Positions 48,813-59,531 of a stretch of DNA of 64,000 nt are shown piece by piece. The position numbers and the translations under genes were made by a program. The first letter of the stretch is position 1, and each line of letters starts with the position of its first letter. The stretch covers positions 26,770 through 90,769 of the forward strand of contig CALDHY010000072.1 in assembly GCA_937901445.1 (NCBI GenBank). The letters are read 5' to 3'. Source of the DNA: an uncultured Selenomonadales bacterium (GTDB lineage Bacteria > Bacillota > Negativicutes > Selenomonadales > Selenomonadaceae). The notes beneath the pieces were generated by a model. It searched no databases. It worked only from the letters and a program-made list of their open reading frames with translations, and had not been told where the DNA came from.

Positions 48813-50125
48813 TTGAAAATTCGAGAATTAAAACTTAAAAATTTCCGTTGCTTTAACGAATTAACCATAAATTTTTCGGATGACTATACGATTTTTATTG
48901 GGAATAACGGCGCAGGAAAATCTTCAATTTTAAATGCCCTTCAAATTATGTTACAAACTCTCGTTTTCAACACTCAATACGATTTAAGAAAAAGTAAAGC
49001 AGATTATTTTGCAAGTCAGGCTATTCAAGAAAGTGATGCACGTTTGAAATCCTCCAAAATTGGAAGCAGAACGGAACAACAGCCTCAATATCCTGTAATT
49101 ATTAATATTTCTGTTTCAACTTCTAATGATAAAAATATTTCTTGGAATTACGAATTAACCAATGCACTATCAAGAACCGCCAAAAATACTAATGAAGTAT
49201 TAAACTACGTGCAAGAATTACAACAGAAAATTACAAATGGAGACAACGTTATTTGCCCAATCATTGCTTACTATGGTACTAAACGGCAATGGAATAAAAT
49301 CGAATTGTACAGTGAAAAAAAAGTTCCTTTATTCCGCAAATGAGCGGTTACATTAACAGTCTTGCTGCTCAAGCTTTTAATATTAATAATATGCGGGATT
49401 GGTTTTCGCGTATGTTACTTATTGAAAGAAAAAAAGTCGTGCCGGAATTTCAGGCGGTGAGACGAGCTATAGCTGATTGCTACAAAAGCATTGACTATCG
49501 TGCCAATTTAAAAAAAATCGAAATTGACTATGACGCCGAAAAAGACGATATAGAAATTCAAATGTGGTACGATAATGGAAGTATTGAATTTTTACCGTTG
49601 AATTATTTGAGCGATGGGAGCAAAAGTATTTTAGCTATGGCTGCTGATATTGCGTATAGAATGGCAATATTAAATCCACATCTTTTAGGAAATGTCATAA
49701 AAGAAACCACCGGAATTGTTTTAATTGATGAAATTGACATGCACTTACATCCTGCGTGGCAAAGAAAAATTGTTTCTGCGTTGCATAAGACTTTTCCAAA
49801 AATTCAATTCATTTGTACAACGCATTCACCAACCGTTTTAACTAATGTACCGCAAGAAAATATTCAAATTCTTGATAACGGAAAAATTTACAATCCCAAT
49901 GTTAAAACTTATGGACGAGATGTAAATTCTATTTTGCGTGAAGTAATGCAAACTGAAATTCGCCCTTCTGAAACTTCTAAAAAATTATCTGATTTTGCCG
50001 ATGCCATATCAAATGAGAATTTAGACCTTGCAGAAAAAATATTAAACGAACTTAAGGAACAACTGGGAGAAAATGACGCCGAAGTTGTTGGCGCACAAGT
50101 TACTCTCGATTTAGAAAAAATTTGA
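48813..50125 (+). pseudogene. Septu PtuA-like AAA ATPase, single frameshift
   Basis: From TTG 48,813 (GGAGG upstream) the first frame carries LKNFRCFNELTINF and the Walker A IGNNGAGKSSILNAL, and ends at 49,343. Just before, an A8 run (49,315-49,322) would restore the frame with one more A, giving PQMSGYINSLAAQAF. The second frame holds the signature LSDGSKSILAMAADIAYR, Walker B GIVLIDEIDMHLHPAWQ and THSPTVLTNVP. Together about 437 residues, like the ATPases of Septu and of retron ATPase/HNH modules. Slippage could restore a small amount of protein. Confidence 0.75.
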
Positions 50126-50134
50126 GGTGTTTTT

Positions 50135-50419
50135 GTGATCCATATCAAAAAAAATTTACCGCCTTCTGAATTTATTTCTTTCATAAAAGAAACACCGAAC
50201 ATACATTTTGATGATTTACCGTCAGATATAAAAGATATTCTCAGAAAGTCCCTTTTGAAAGAACAGTATGGCTTATGCGCTTTTCAAGACAAAAAAGCTA
50301 CTGTTGTTTTTCTAAAAAAAACATTAAAATTTTATACTACTCCTAAAGATGGACAACTTGAACCTTATTGCGGAATACTTATAGATTATCTCGAAAAGAA
50401 AATTAAAGCTTGGTCTTGA
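50135..50419 (+). pseudogene. Septu PtuB-like HNH protein with its nuclease core deleted
   Basis: Frame of 94 residues from GTG 50,135. The start (FDDLPSDIKDILRKSLLKEQ, then YGLCAF) matches the N-terminus of PtuB/TIGR02646-like HNH proteins, where a Cys-x-x-Cys zinc pair normally follows LCAYC. The end (DGQLEPYCGILIDYLEKKI) matches their C-terminus. The ~100 residues between, including the HNH site, are missing, while the frame stays open. It follows the PtuA-like gene by 9 bp, the normal Septu order. It is not expected to cut DNA. Confidence 0.65.
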
Positions 50420-50435
50420 ATTTTTGGTGACTATT

Positions 50436-53014
50436 ATGAATGAGGCTAAAACTCGATTATTTATTGATGAACAGTTAAGAAAAGTTGGCTGGAACGCTGA
50501 TTCAAAGAAGCTGCGCCAATCGAAGGGTACGCGCCCACAAAGAGATAGAAATATTGCAATAGCTGAATGGAGAACTGATAACGGTTTTGCTGATTACGCG
50601 CTTTTTTGCGGCTTAAAATTGGTCGGCTTGATTGAGGCTAAAGCCAAACACAAAAATATTTCCGCTATACTGGATTTTCAATGCAAAGAATACGCTAAAA
50701 ATATTCGCAAGGAAGATGAAAAATATTTGACAGGTACTTGGAATGGTTTTCGAGTGCCTTTTATTTTTGCCACTAACGGCAGAGATTTTATTCCGCAATT
50801 TGAAACTGCCTCCGGTATTTGTTTTCAAGATTTGCGAAAATCTAACAACGCGCCAAAAGTTTTACGTGGTTGGATTAGTCCGGACGGTATTTTGAAACTT
50901 CTTAATGAAAATATTTCTGTTGCCAATGAACATCTTCAAGAAATGCCGCAAATTTTTTTAACTGATGAAAACGGTTTAAACCTGCGCGAGTATCAATTAA
51001 AAGCGGTACAAGCCGTTGAAAATGCAGTTATAGCAGGGCAGAAAAATATTTTGTTGGCAATGGCGACCGGTACGGGCAAAACACGTACAATTAAGCGCAG
51101 GACTTTTTCAAAGATATAAAACTTGAAGATTTAATGCCGCTTGATAAAATTTATAACGCTGCCAAACTCGGAGAAAATTTTGAGAAAGAAACGCGCTTGC
51201 AAGTTGCAACCGTTCAATCTATGGTTAAGCGCGTCCTTTACCACGAAGATAATTTTTCATACTCTGTTACAGACTACGATTTAATAATTGTGGACGAGGC
51301 GCACAGAGGCTATATTCTTGACAGAGAATTTTCTGACAACGAGAATATTTTTTCCAGTCAACAAGATTATCAAAGCAAATATCGCCGCGTCATTGAATAT
51401 TTTGACGCCGTGAAAATTGGATTGACTGCCACGCCCGCCCTTCATACCACAGAAATTTTTGGTGCGCCGATTTTTAAATACAGTTATCGTGAAGCTGTGC
51501 TTGACGGCTTTTTGGCAGATTATGACACGCCACACATTTTGAAAACTAAATTAAGCTTCGAAGGGATTCATTACAAGCGCGGCGACAACGTCATTATCTG
51601 CGACCCTGCAACGGGCGAAATTACCAATTCTGAACTTTTGGAAGATGAATTGAATTTTGATATTGATAATTTTAACCGGCAAGTTGTCAACGAAAATTTT
51701 AATCGCGCTGTTTTGGAGGAAATTTCTAAATTTATAAATCCCAACGGCGCGGGCAAAACTTTAATCTTTGCCGTCGATGATTTACACGCCGATTTAATCG
51801 CGCAAATTCTGAAAGAAATTTACACGGCGCAGGGCATTTCAAATGACGCGGTTTTAAAAATTACCGGCAGTATTGGAGACAAACGCCGCGTCCGTGATGC
51901 TATTCAAAAACTTAAAAATGAAAAATTCCCCAACACTGTTGTTACTGTCGATTTGCTTACAACGGGCATTGACGTTCCCAAAATTGATAAACTGGTTTTT
52001 CTTCGCCGCGTTAAGTCCAGAATTTTATTTTAACAAATGCTCGGTCGTGCTACGCGCCTTTGTCCGGAAATTGGCAAAACTCATTTTGAAATTTTTGACG
52101 CCGTCGGAATTTATGAATCTTTGCAACCTGTCTGCAATATGAAACCGGTTGCCGCTAATCCCAATGAAACTTTTTCAACACTGCTTGATAAATTAAAATT
52201 TTCCAATGACGCTAACCAAATTAAAAATTTAATCAGCCAAATTGTTGCAAAACTTCAACGCGCAAAAATTAAATTCGACGCTGAAACTTTTGAGCATTTT
52301 AAAAATCTTTCCGGCGGCTACGATTTTAACCAATTCATCAGCAAAATTAAAAATTCGGCAGACGCCAAAAATTTTTTGTTGCAAAGGATAAATCTTTTCA
52401 AATTTTTGCGGGAAAAAAAGCCGCATCCATTTGTTATTTCTGAACACGAAGATTTTTTATTGGAACATTCGCGAGGCTACGGCGGCAACAATAAGCCCGC
52501 TGATTATCTTGACGAATTTACAAAATTTATTCAAGAAAATAAAAATGAAATTGCCGCGCTGAATATCGTTTGCACGCGCCCTAAAGATTTAACACGCGCC
52601 GATTTAAAATCTTTGCGCCTAAAGTTGGAAGTTGAAAATTTTACCGCTGAAAGACTCAACGCCGCTATTTCCAAAATTTCCAACGCCGAAATTACTGCAG
52701 ATATTATTTCGCTAATTCGCCGCTTTGCACTCGGCGCGCCACTTCTCAATCACGACGACAAAATTATTTCCGCCGTCAACAAATTAAAAGCCGCGCACAA
52801 TTTTTCAGCCAATAAATTGAAATGGATTAACCGCATTGAAAAATATTTGCTCAATGAATCTTTGATAAACGTTGCAATTTTTGATGAACGGGATACTTAT
52901 TTTAAAGACAATGGCGGCTTCAAAAAAATTAACAAGGTTTTTGGCGGCAATTTAGCAAAAATTATCGACGAACTTAATTTTTATCTTTATGACGACGGAG
53001 GGAACGCGGCTTGA
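50436..53014 (+). pseudogene. hsdR: Type I restriction endonuclease R subunit, broken
   Basis: The first piece (50,436-51,119) has the nuclease domain (GLIEAKAKHKNIS, FRVPFIFATNGRDF), LNLREYQLKAVQAVENA and Walker A MATGTGKTRT. Then about 30 residues (the segment to motif Ia, normally ...FLVDR...) are missing and the frame shifts. The second piece (to 52,033) starts near DFFKDIKLEDLMPLDKI and carries DLIIVDEAHRGY, IGLTATPALHTTEIFG and VVTVDLLTTGIDVPKID. An in-frame TAA at 52,031-52,033 replaces the expected Glu of EQMLGRATRLC. The third piece runs to 53,014. Restriction is almost surely lost. Confidence 0.85.
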
Positions 53015-54426
53015 ATAATCAAGAAATTGTGCAAAAACTTTGGAATTTGTGTAACGTCCTGCGCGACGACGGCATTACCTATCATCAGTACGTTACAGAA
53101 TTGACGTACATTTTGTTTTTGAAAATGGCACAAGAAAAAGACACTGAAGAAAATATCCCTGTCGGTTATCGTTGGGAAAATCTTTCTGCTTACAGTGGAA
53201 TTACTTTAAAAAATTTTTATGTGAACTTGTTGAAATATTTTGGCGAAAAAGGCACGGGGATTATCAAGGAAATTTATCAAGACGCCGTTACCAGCATAAA
53301 ATCACCGAATAACCTTGAAACAATTATTACAAATATTGATTTATTTGATTGGGATTCAGAAAATGAAGATAGTTTCGGCACTATTTATGAAGGCTTGCTC
53401 GAGAAAAACGCCAATGAAAAAAAATCCGGTGCAGGGCAATATTTCACGCCGCGCCCGCTGATTGATTGTATTGTTAGATTGATGAAACCACAGGCGGGCG
53501 AACTTTGCAACGATCCTGCTTGCGGTACTTTCGGTTTTATGATTGCCGCCGCGCAGTACGTCCGCGCACATACCGACGATTTTGCAACCCTTTCGGATGA
53601 ATTATATAAATTTGAAAAATACAATGCTTTTACCGGTTGCGAACTTGTTCAAGATACGCACCGCCTCGCCTTAATGAACGCGCTTTTACACGACTTGCAC
53701 GGCAAAATTATTTGGGGCGATACTCTTTCAAGCGTCGGGCAACAAATGAAAAATTTCGATTTAGTTTTGAGCAACCCGCCCTTTGGTACGAAGAAAGGCG
53801 GCGAACGTGCAAGCCGCGACGATTTTACTTTTACTACAAGCAACAAGCAGTTAAATTTTCTTCAGCACATTTACCGCAGTTTGAAAATTGGCGGGCGCGC
53901 CGCTGTTGTTTTGCCGGACAATGTTTTATTTGCCGACGGCGAAGGTGCGCAAATTCGCGCAGATTTAATGGATAAATGCAACCTTCATACTATTTTGAGA
54001 CTGCCGACGGGGATTTTTTACGCGCAGGGCATCAAGACTAACGTTTTATTTTTCAAGCGCGGCGTTTCTGATTATGACAATACAAAAGAAGTTTGGATTT
54101 ACGATTTACGTACAAATATGCCGTCATTCGGAAAAACTGCGCCGCTTAACAAAGAAACTTTCGCTGCCTTTGAAAGTGCCTTCGACGCCCCCGACCGCCG
54201 CGCCGTCAACGATGAAAGATTCAGCGTCTTTACCCGCGCTCAAATTGCTGAAAAAAATAATTCCCTTGATTTAGGTTTAATTCGTGATGATTCTGTTGCT
54301 GTTTCTGAAGAATTGCCCGACCCTATCGACACCGGAGAAGAAATTATTTCTCAACTTCAAGACGCCATTGATTTAATTCAAAGCGTCGTTGATGAATTGA
54401 AAACTTGCGGCTTAAAAAAAAACTGA
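53011..54426 (+). CDS. hsdM: Type I restriction-modification methyltransferase M subunit
   Basis: Protein of 471 residues, intact. The N-terminal HsdM helical domain (LRDDGITYHQYVTELTYILF, SGAGQYFTPRPLID) is followed by the N6-adenine methylase domain. Motif IV is LVLSNPPFGTKK. Motif I reads DPACGTFGFMIAA, whereas the family has Gly at the Phe position (CGTGGF), so SAM binding may be altered. A C-terminal region contacts HsdS. TTG 53,011 (GGAGGG upstream) overlaps hsdR by 4 bp. With hsdS it could still methylate DNA without restriction. Confidence 0.88.
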   Translation: MNNQEIVQKLWNLCNVLRDDGITYHQYVTELTYILFLKMAQEKDTEENIPVGYRWENLSAYSGITLKNFYVNLLKYFGEKGTGIIKEIYQDAVTSIKSPNNLETIITNIDLFDWDSENEDSFGTIYEGLLEKNANEKKSGAGQYFTPRPLIDCIVRLMKPQAGELCNDPACGTFGFMIAAAQYVRAHTDDFATLSDELYKFEKYNAFTGCELVQDTHRLALMNALLHDLHGKIIWGDTLSSVGQQMKNFDLVLSNPPFGTKKGGERASRDDFTFTTSNKQLNFLQHIYRSLKIGGRAAVVLPDNVLFADGEGAQIRADLMDKCNLHTILRLPTGIFYAQGIKTNVLFFKRGVSDYDNTKEVWIYDLRTNMPSFGKTAPLNKETFAAFESAFDAPDRRAVNDERFSVFTRAQIAEKNNSLDLGLIRDDSVAVSEELPDPIDTGEEIISQLQDAIDLIQSVVDELKTCGLKKN

Positions 54427-55589
54427 CTACGCCCGCTAATTGGCGGCTGACTACTTTAGAAAATGTTGCTGAAATTATTATGGGACAATCGCCTAAAGGT
54501 GATTCAACAACCAATAATTCAAAATACACGCCGTTAATTGGAGGCGCGGCTGATATTGGCGCACTTTTCCCAAAAATTTCAAGATATACAAAAACGCCAA
54601 CAAAATTATCAAGTAGCGATGATATTATTATTTGTGTTCGTGCAACGCTCGGCAAGCCAATTTTTTCAAACGGCGTTTACTGTTTGGGGCGGGGCGTCGC
54701 CGCAATTCGTCCGCGCACGGTGTTAAAAGAATTTCTGCGCTATGCCTTTATAAATTTTAAGCAATATTTGTATGACAACGCTGCCGGCAGTACTTTTTTA
54801 CAAATTCCAAGTGCAAAGTTAAAAATTTTTCCAATTCCACTGCCGCCGCTTGAGGAACAGAAAAGAATTGCCGCGCTGTTAGATTCACTCTTTGAAAAAC
54901 TTGACGCGGCAAAAAATATCGTGCAAAAAATTTCTGACGGCTACGAACTCCGCCGCGCCGCTATTCTTTACCGCGCTTTTACCGGCAAACTCACTGAAAA
55001 TTTTCGCGCAGAACACGCGCTGACTTTGGACGATTGGCAAGAAAAAACTTTAGGCGAAATTTGCAAACTTGTGCAAGGCGAAAAATTATTGGGTAAAAAT
55101 TTTCCATATTTGGAAGTAAAATATTTGCGCGGCGTCAAAGTTGCAAAAATTGTTGATAGCGGCAAATTCATTTCAGCAGGTACAAAAATAATTTTGGTTG
55201 ACGGCGAAAACTCGAGCGAAATTTTTACCGCGCCTGAAGACGGTTATTTGGGCAGTACTTTTCGCGCGTTGCAAATTGCAGATAATGTTGACGCTGATTA
55301 TTTTCAATATTTCGTTTCGACAAAAAAAGAACTGTACCATAGCAAAAAACGCGGCTCCGCTATTCCGCACCTTGACAAAAAAATATTTAATTCCACGCCA
55401 ATAAATTTACCGCCGCTGGAGGAGCAAAAAGAAATTGTCTGTATCCTTGAAAAGTTACTTACCAACGAACAACGCACCAAAGGTATTGCTGAAAATTTTT
55501 TGCATCAGATTGACACGCTGAAGAAAAATATATTGGCGCGGGCTTTTCGCGGAGAGCTCGGCACAAATAATCCTAATGAGTCAGTTTGA
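54405..55589 (+). CDS. hsdS: Type I restriction specificity S subunit
   Basis: Protein of 394 residues, intact. Two target recognition domains (about 10-160 and 210-340) are each followed by a conserved spacer helix (LPPLEEQKRIAALLDSLFEK and LPPLEEQKEIVCILEKLLTN). This is the normal two-half plan of HsdS. It starts at TTG 54,405 inside the hsdM end (22-bp overlap). It sets the DNA target of the M2S methylase. The recognition sequence cannot be read from the protein. Confidence 0.9.
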   Translation: MRLKKKLTTPANWRLTTLENVAEIIMGQSPKGDSTTNNSKYTPLIGGAADIGALFPKISRYTKTPTKLSSSDDIIICVRATLGKPIFSNGVYCLGRGVAAIRPRTVLKEFLRYAFINFKQYLYDNAAGSTFLQIPSAKLKIFPIPLPPLEEQKRIAALLDSLFEKLDAAKNIVQKISDGYELRRAAILYRAFTGKLTENFRAEHALTLDDWQEKTLGEICKLVQGEKLLGKNFPYLEVKYLRGVKVAKIVDSGKFISAGTKIILVDGENSSEIFTAPEDGYLGSTFRALQIADNVDADYFQYFVSTKKELYHSKKRGSAIPHLDKKIFNSTPINLPPLEEQKEIVCILEKLLTNEQRTKGIAENFLHQIDTLKKNILARAFRGELGTNNPNESV

Positions 55590-55627
55590 AAATTATGCTA
55601 CATAAAACTTGAGGAGTTGAATTAAAT

Positions 55628-57014
55628 ATGAGTTTAATCAATTATGAATTGAAACCTACAATAGACAATTTAAAACAATCTATTTTAAAAGATATGGCTG
55701 GACGAAATAAAGGTATTTCACATTTTATTGAGTTTTTAGACGCAACCAGTGGAAATATGGCTATTGCATTAGATGACACTTGGGGAAATGGAAAAACTTT
55801 TTTTGTGAAACAGACTCAACTTGTAATGCAAAGCTACAATTCTTCAGAAAATGAGTTGTCGGACATAAAACAGAGTATATCTGAATATTTTATAAATCAT
55901 AATCCCAAAAATTATTTTCCAGTTTATTATGATGCTTGGAGCAATGACAATGATACAGACCCGATTTTATCTATTATTTTTAAGATGCTTCAAGATATAG
56001 AAGATTTAGAAGAATATGAGATCACTGATAAAAATTGGTGGGATAGAATTGCCTCCGGTTTAGAAGCAATTTCAACAACTTTCGGAGGTCCGCGTATTAA
56101 ACAATTTTTAGATTCAGTCAAAGGTAAAGATATTTTAGCTGAAATTAAGCAAAACAAAGAAGTTGAGCACATTTTAAACGGAATGTTTGACCTTGTTTTG
56201 GAGAAATATCCTGATAGCACACGAATTGTATTTTTCATAGATGAACTTGACCGTTGTTGTCCAAATTTTGCAGTTCGTTTGCTTGAAAGAATCAAGCATT
56301 ATTTTTTAAACGAAAAAGTTATCTTTGTATTATCTATAAATTCTCTGGAACTTCAGCATACTATCAAACGCCATTATGGTAATGATTTTAATGCTAATAA
56401 ATATTTGCGCCGCTTTTTCGATTTTATTGTTCCGCTTCCGGCGGCTGATATGAGAAAGTATTATGACTCAATAGATTTTTCTGACCAAAACGCAAGATAC
56501 AATGTAGCTAAGGTAGTAATTCAAAAATATAATTTTAGTTTACGTGAAATAACGCGCTATATTCAATATTTGAATGTGGCGATTCCTGAAAAATATAGCA
56601 CAGATTTTCAACTTAAAAATTTTTTCTATTTCGATGTTTTGATTCCATTTTTAATTGGATTGAACATACACGATTTGAAAAAATACAACGAGTTCATTAA
56701 CGGAGAAAATCTCAATGAATTTATTGAAGTAGCGCAATTAGGTAAGCCGGATTGGTACTGTCATATTTTATTAGATAGAGCAAAGGAAACTTTGAAAAAA
56801 ATTCAAAGAATGGTCGCACTGTTATTTCTTTAGTTGAAAGATTTCAACCGCTCTACGAATGCTTATTTACCGGTAATAGTGAGCATCCTATAAATGTTTA
56901 TCGCGACGAAATTGATCCCCGTGACAAAAAGAAAATTTTGGACACTATCAGCTTTATAAACTCAAGTCAGAATTTGAAAAAATTAACGGTGATTTAAGTT
57001 ATGTTATTGAATAA
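55628..57014 (+). pseudogene. KAP-family P-loop NTPase, frameshifted near its end
   Basis: The main frame (55,628-56,833, 401 residues) has Walker A DDTWGNGKTFFVKQ, FPVYYDAWSNDND, Walker B IVFFIDELDRCCPNF and ERIKHYFLNEKVIFVLS, all typical of KAP NTPases, which often appear in defence loci. Near 56,810 a one-base slip cuts it; the adjacent frame continues with NGRTVISLVERFQPLYECL and then either frame to 56,997 or 57,014. No transmembrane insertion is seen in the P-loop region, unlike some KAPs. It may act as a membrane-linked or stand-alone defence ATPase. ATT codons dominate less than in hsdRMS. Confidence 0.78.
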
Positions 57015-57090
57015 ATCTTACTTGAGTCAAAAATTTGGTTGAAACGTGATGTTTCACCGCGACAGCGGGCAAACAAATTTTTGGCTTAAT

Positions 57091-57106
57091 CCCCCTTTTA
57101 AGGGGG
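57091..57106. repeat. GC-anchored 16-bp palindrome
   Basis: CCCCCTTTTAAGGGGG, followed by AATTAGGGGG, so an alternative stem with the same CCCCC is possible. It lies between the KAP gene and topB in an otherwise empty stretch. It could be a terminator for the defence island (no T run) or a short mobile repeat. Confidence 0.45.
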
Positions 57107-57172
57107 AATTAGGGGGTTGCGAAATGAGCGACGAAGCGAATAAGCCTTTATTTCAAATTTGGCAACATACCA

Positions 57173-57197
57173 AAAAAGCAAAAACATAAGATTTTGA
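57173..57197 (+). repeat. 25-bp direct repeat, copy 1 (before topB)
   Basis: A 25-base stretch (core GCAAAAACATAAGATTTTGA) that recurs exactly at 59,466-59,490. It lies 53 bp before the topB ATG. Both copies precede a gene with a strong ribosome site by a similar distance. Confidence 0.75.
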
Positions 57198-57249
57198 GAG
57201 AGTTAATTTGTGCTACTCTGATGAAGTGAAAAATCAAAGGAGGCACAAA

Positions 57250-59186
57250 ATGAAACTCTTTATAGCAGAAAAACCATCGTTAGCACGAGCAATAGCGGCG
57301 GGAATAGGCAGCGGTAAAAAATTTGACGGCTATATTTCTTTGAATGACGACGCAGAAATAGTAACGTGGTGTTACGGTCATATTCTGGAGCAGTTAAATC
57401 CCAGTGAATATGACTCCAAATATCAAAAATGGCGAATGGAAGATTTGCCAATAGTACCGAGTCATTGGGCTTTAAAAGTCAAAAAAGACGCGGCAAAACA
57501 ATTTAAAATTATCCGTGAATTGATAGGTAAGGCGACAACGATAATAAATGCCGGTGATCCAGACCGTGAAGGACAGCTTTTAGTTGATGAAGTTTTGTAG
57601 TACGTCGGAAACAAAAAGCCGGTACAAAGAATCTTGTTGAATGCATTAGATGAAAAATCCGTGCGACAATCACTACAAGATTTAAGAAATAATTAAGATT
57701 TTCAAGGCTTAAAAAATGCGGCGTTAGGGAGAGTCGTGCTGATTGGTTAATCGGAATGAATTTATCGAGAGCATACACGATACAAGCGCAACAAGCCGGT
57801 TATGGAACAGTATCAATCGGCAGAGTAATGACGCCGACAATGTTTCTGGTTGTTCGCCGCGAAGAAGAAATAGCGAAATTTAAACCAATAACACATTATG
57901 CGGTAAAAGCAATTTTTTCAAATAAATTTGGAGAAATTCCAACAATTTGGCAGATGTCAGAAAAAGTTCCGAATTTAGACAACGCGGGAAGGCTGCTGAA
58001 TAGAAAAATCGCTGAAAAATTTCTTGCAAAATTAAATTCGATAAACGGTAAACAAGGCAAGATTATTCAAATTGAAGAAAAAAATAAAGTGGAAAATCAG
58101 CGGTTGCCATATTCGCTTTCAAGTTTACAAATTGAAGCCGGAAAAAAGTATGGTTATTCTCCGCAAATAGTGCTTGATACAATGCAAACGTTGTATGAAA
58201 AGAAATTGACAACATATCCGCGTTCAGATTGTGAATATCTGCCGGAAAATCAATTTGAAGACGCGCCGGAAATTCTGGTACATTTAAAAAATTTGCCAAA
58301 TGAAGAATTTGTTACACTGGTTAGAAATGCAGACACAAAAATTCACAGCAAAGCGTGGAATGGTACAAATATCAGCACATCACGCAATAATTCCAACGAG
58401 AATTCAAGCAGATTTTGAAAATCTTAGTGAGATAGAGCAAAAATTATATTTAATGGTGGCGCAAGCATATTTAGCGCAATTTTATCCACCGCACGAATAC
58501 AAAGCAACGCAAGTCATAATTTCATTTGCGGACGAAAATTTTGTAGGCAAGGGAAAAAATATATTGAAACTCGGCTGGCGAGCGATTTATAAAAATGCCG
58601 TTCAAAATGGTTCAGAAGAGCCGGAAGTAAGTTTACCGCCACTGACGCAAAGCGAAGCTGTAAAATATTTGTCCGGTAAAATATCGGAGACCAAACCTTG
58701 CACCGGTGCAACCTTTGATAAAAAAGTAACAACGCCGCCGAAAAAATTTACAGAGTCCAGTTTGTTGCAAGCGATGAAAGAAATTTATCGTTACGTCAAA
58801 AATGAGGATTTAAAATCCGAGTTAAAAGAATGTTCGGGAATAGGAACTGAAGCGACGCGGGCAGGAATAATAGAAAAACTGCAAACTACAGGTTTTTTAA
58901 AATTAGTTGGTAAATATTTAGAGCCAACTGAAAAAGCAGTAATGACAGTAAAAATCCTGCCGGAAGAAATAATTTACCCTGACAATACGCCAATATGGGA
59001 AACAGAATTAAAATAATGCCGTCATCAAATTAGATAGTCTGTCCGAATTGCGGCAGGTTAATGATAAAGCGCAAAAGTAAGAATGGATATTTTGGGAGTT
59101 GTAGAGGTTATCCCAAATGTAAAATGACCGCAAGCGACCATATATGGGCGAATGAACAGAACTCCAAATGGAACGTGCGGAGTTAA
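57250..59186 (+). pseudogene. topB: Topoisomerase III (TopB type), broken
   Basis: ATG 57,250 follows AAAGGAGG. The Toprim part shows KLFIAEKPSLARAIA and the metal site NAGDPDREGQLLVDEVL. Then TAG (57,598) and TAA (57,694) interrupt, and a shift near 57,735 is followed by IGMNLSRAYTIQAQQAGYG. The catalytic Tyr is in KLTTYPRSDCEYLPENQ. A shift near 58,360 precedes HHAIIPTRIQADF. After a last shift at about 59,017 a zinc finger is readable (VCPNCGRLMIKR, GSCRGYPKCK), ending 59,186. Such enzymes are common cargo of large conjugative elements. 59,187-59,465 holds nothing recognisable. Confidence 0.85.
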
Positions 59187-59465
59187 TGAAGAAATGAAAA
59201 GCAAGAATCCGCTTGAGTGGGTCGGGGTTAAATAATATTCGCGCGCCGGTTAGAGAAATTTTGACGGCGGAAATTTGTGATTAGAGAGAGTAATAAAAAA
59301 CTGAAAAGTCGATTTTAAGGGTGGTTAAATTCGTTTCAAGGGATAAATGTATACTCAACCCCCAATCGTCGCTCCTAGAGCCTCTCAGGCGCGTGTATGG
59401 GTATTTTAAATGCAATTAAAGTAAAAATTCTTTGCCGCAAAATCATTAATTTTCTATCAGTCCAT

Positions 59466-59490
59466 AAAAAGCAAAAACATAAGATTTTGA
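59466..59490 (+). repeat. 25-bp direct repeat, copy 2 (before the methylase/helicase gene)
   Basis: Exact second copy of the repeat at 57,173-57,197, here 41 bp before the TTG start of the giant gene. The pair brackets topB. It may be a shared leader or regulator site of element genes, or a recombination scar. Confidence 0.75.
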
Positions 59491-59531
59491 ACGCCTCTTT
59501 TTGTGAAAAAATAAGCAAAAGGAGTTTTTTT

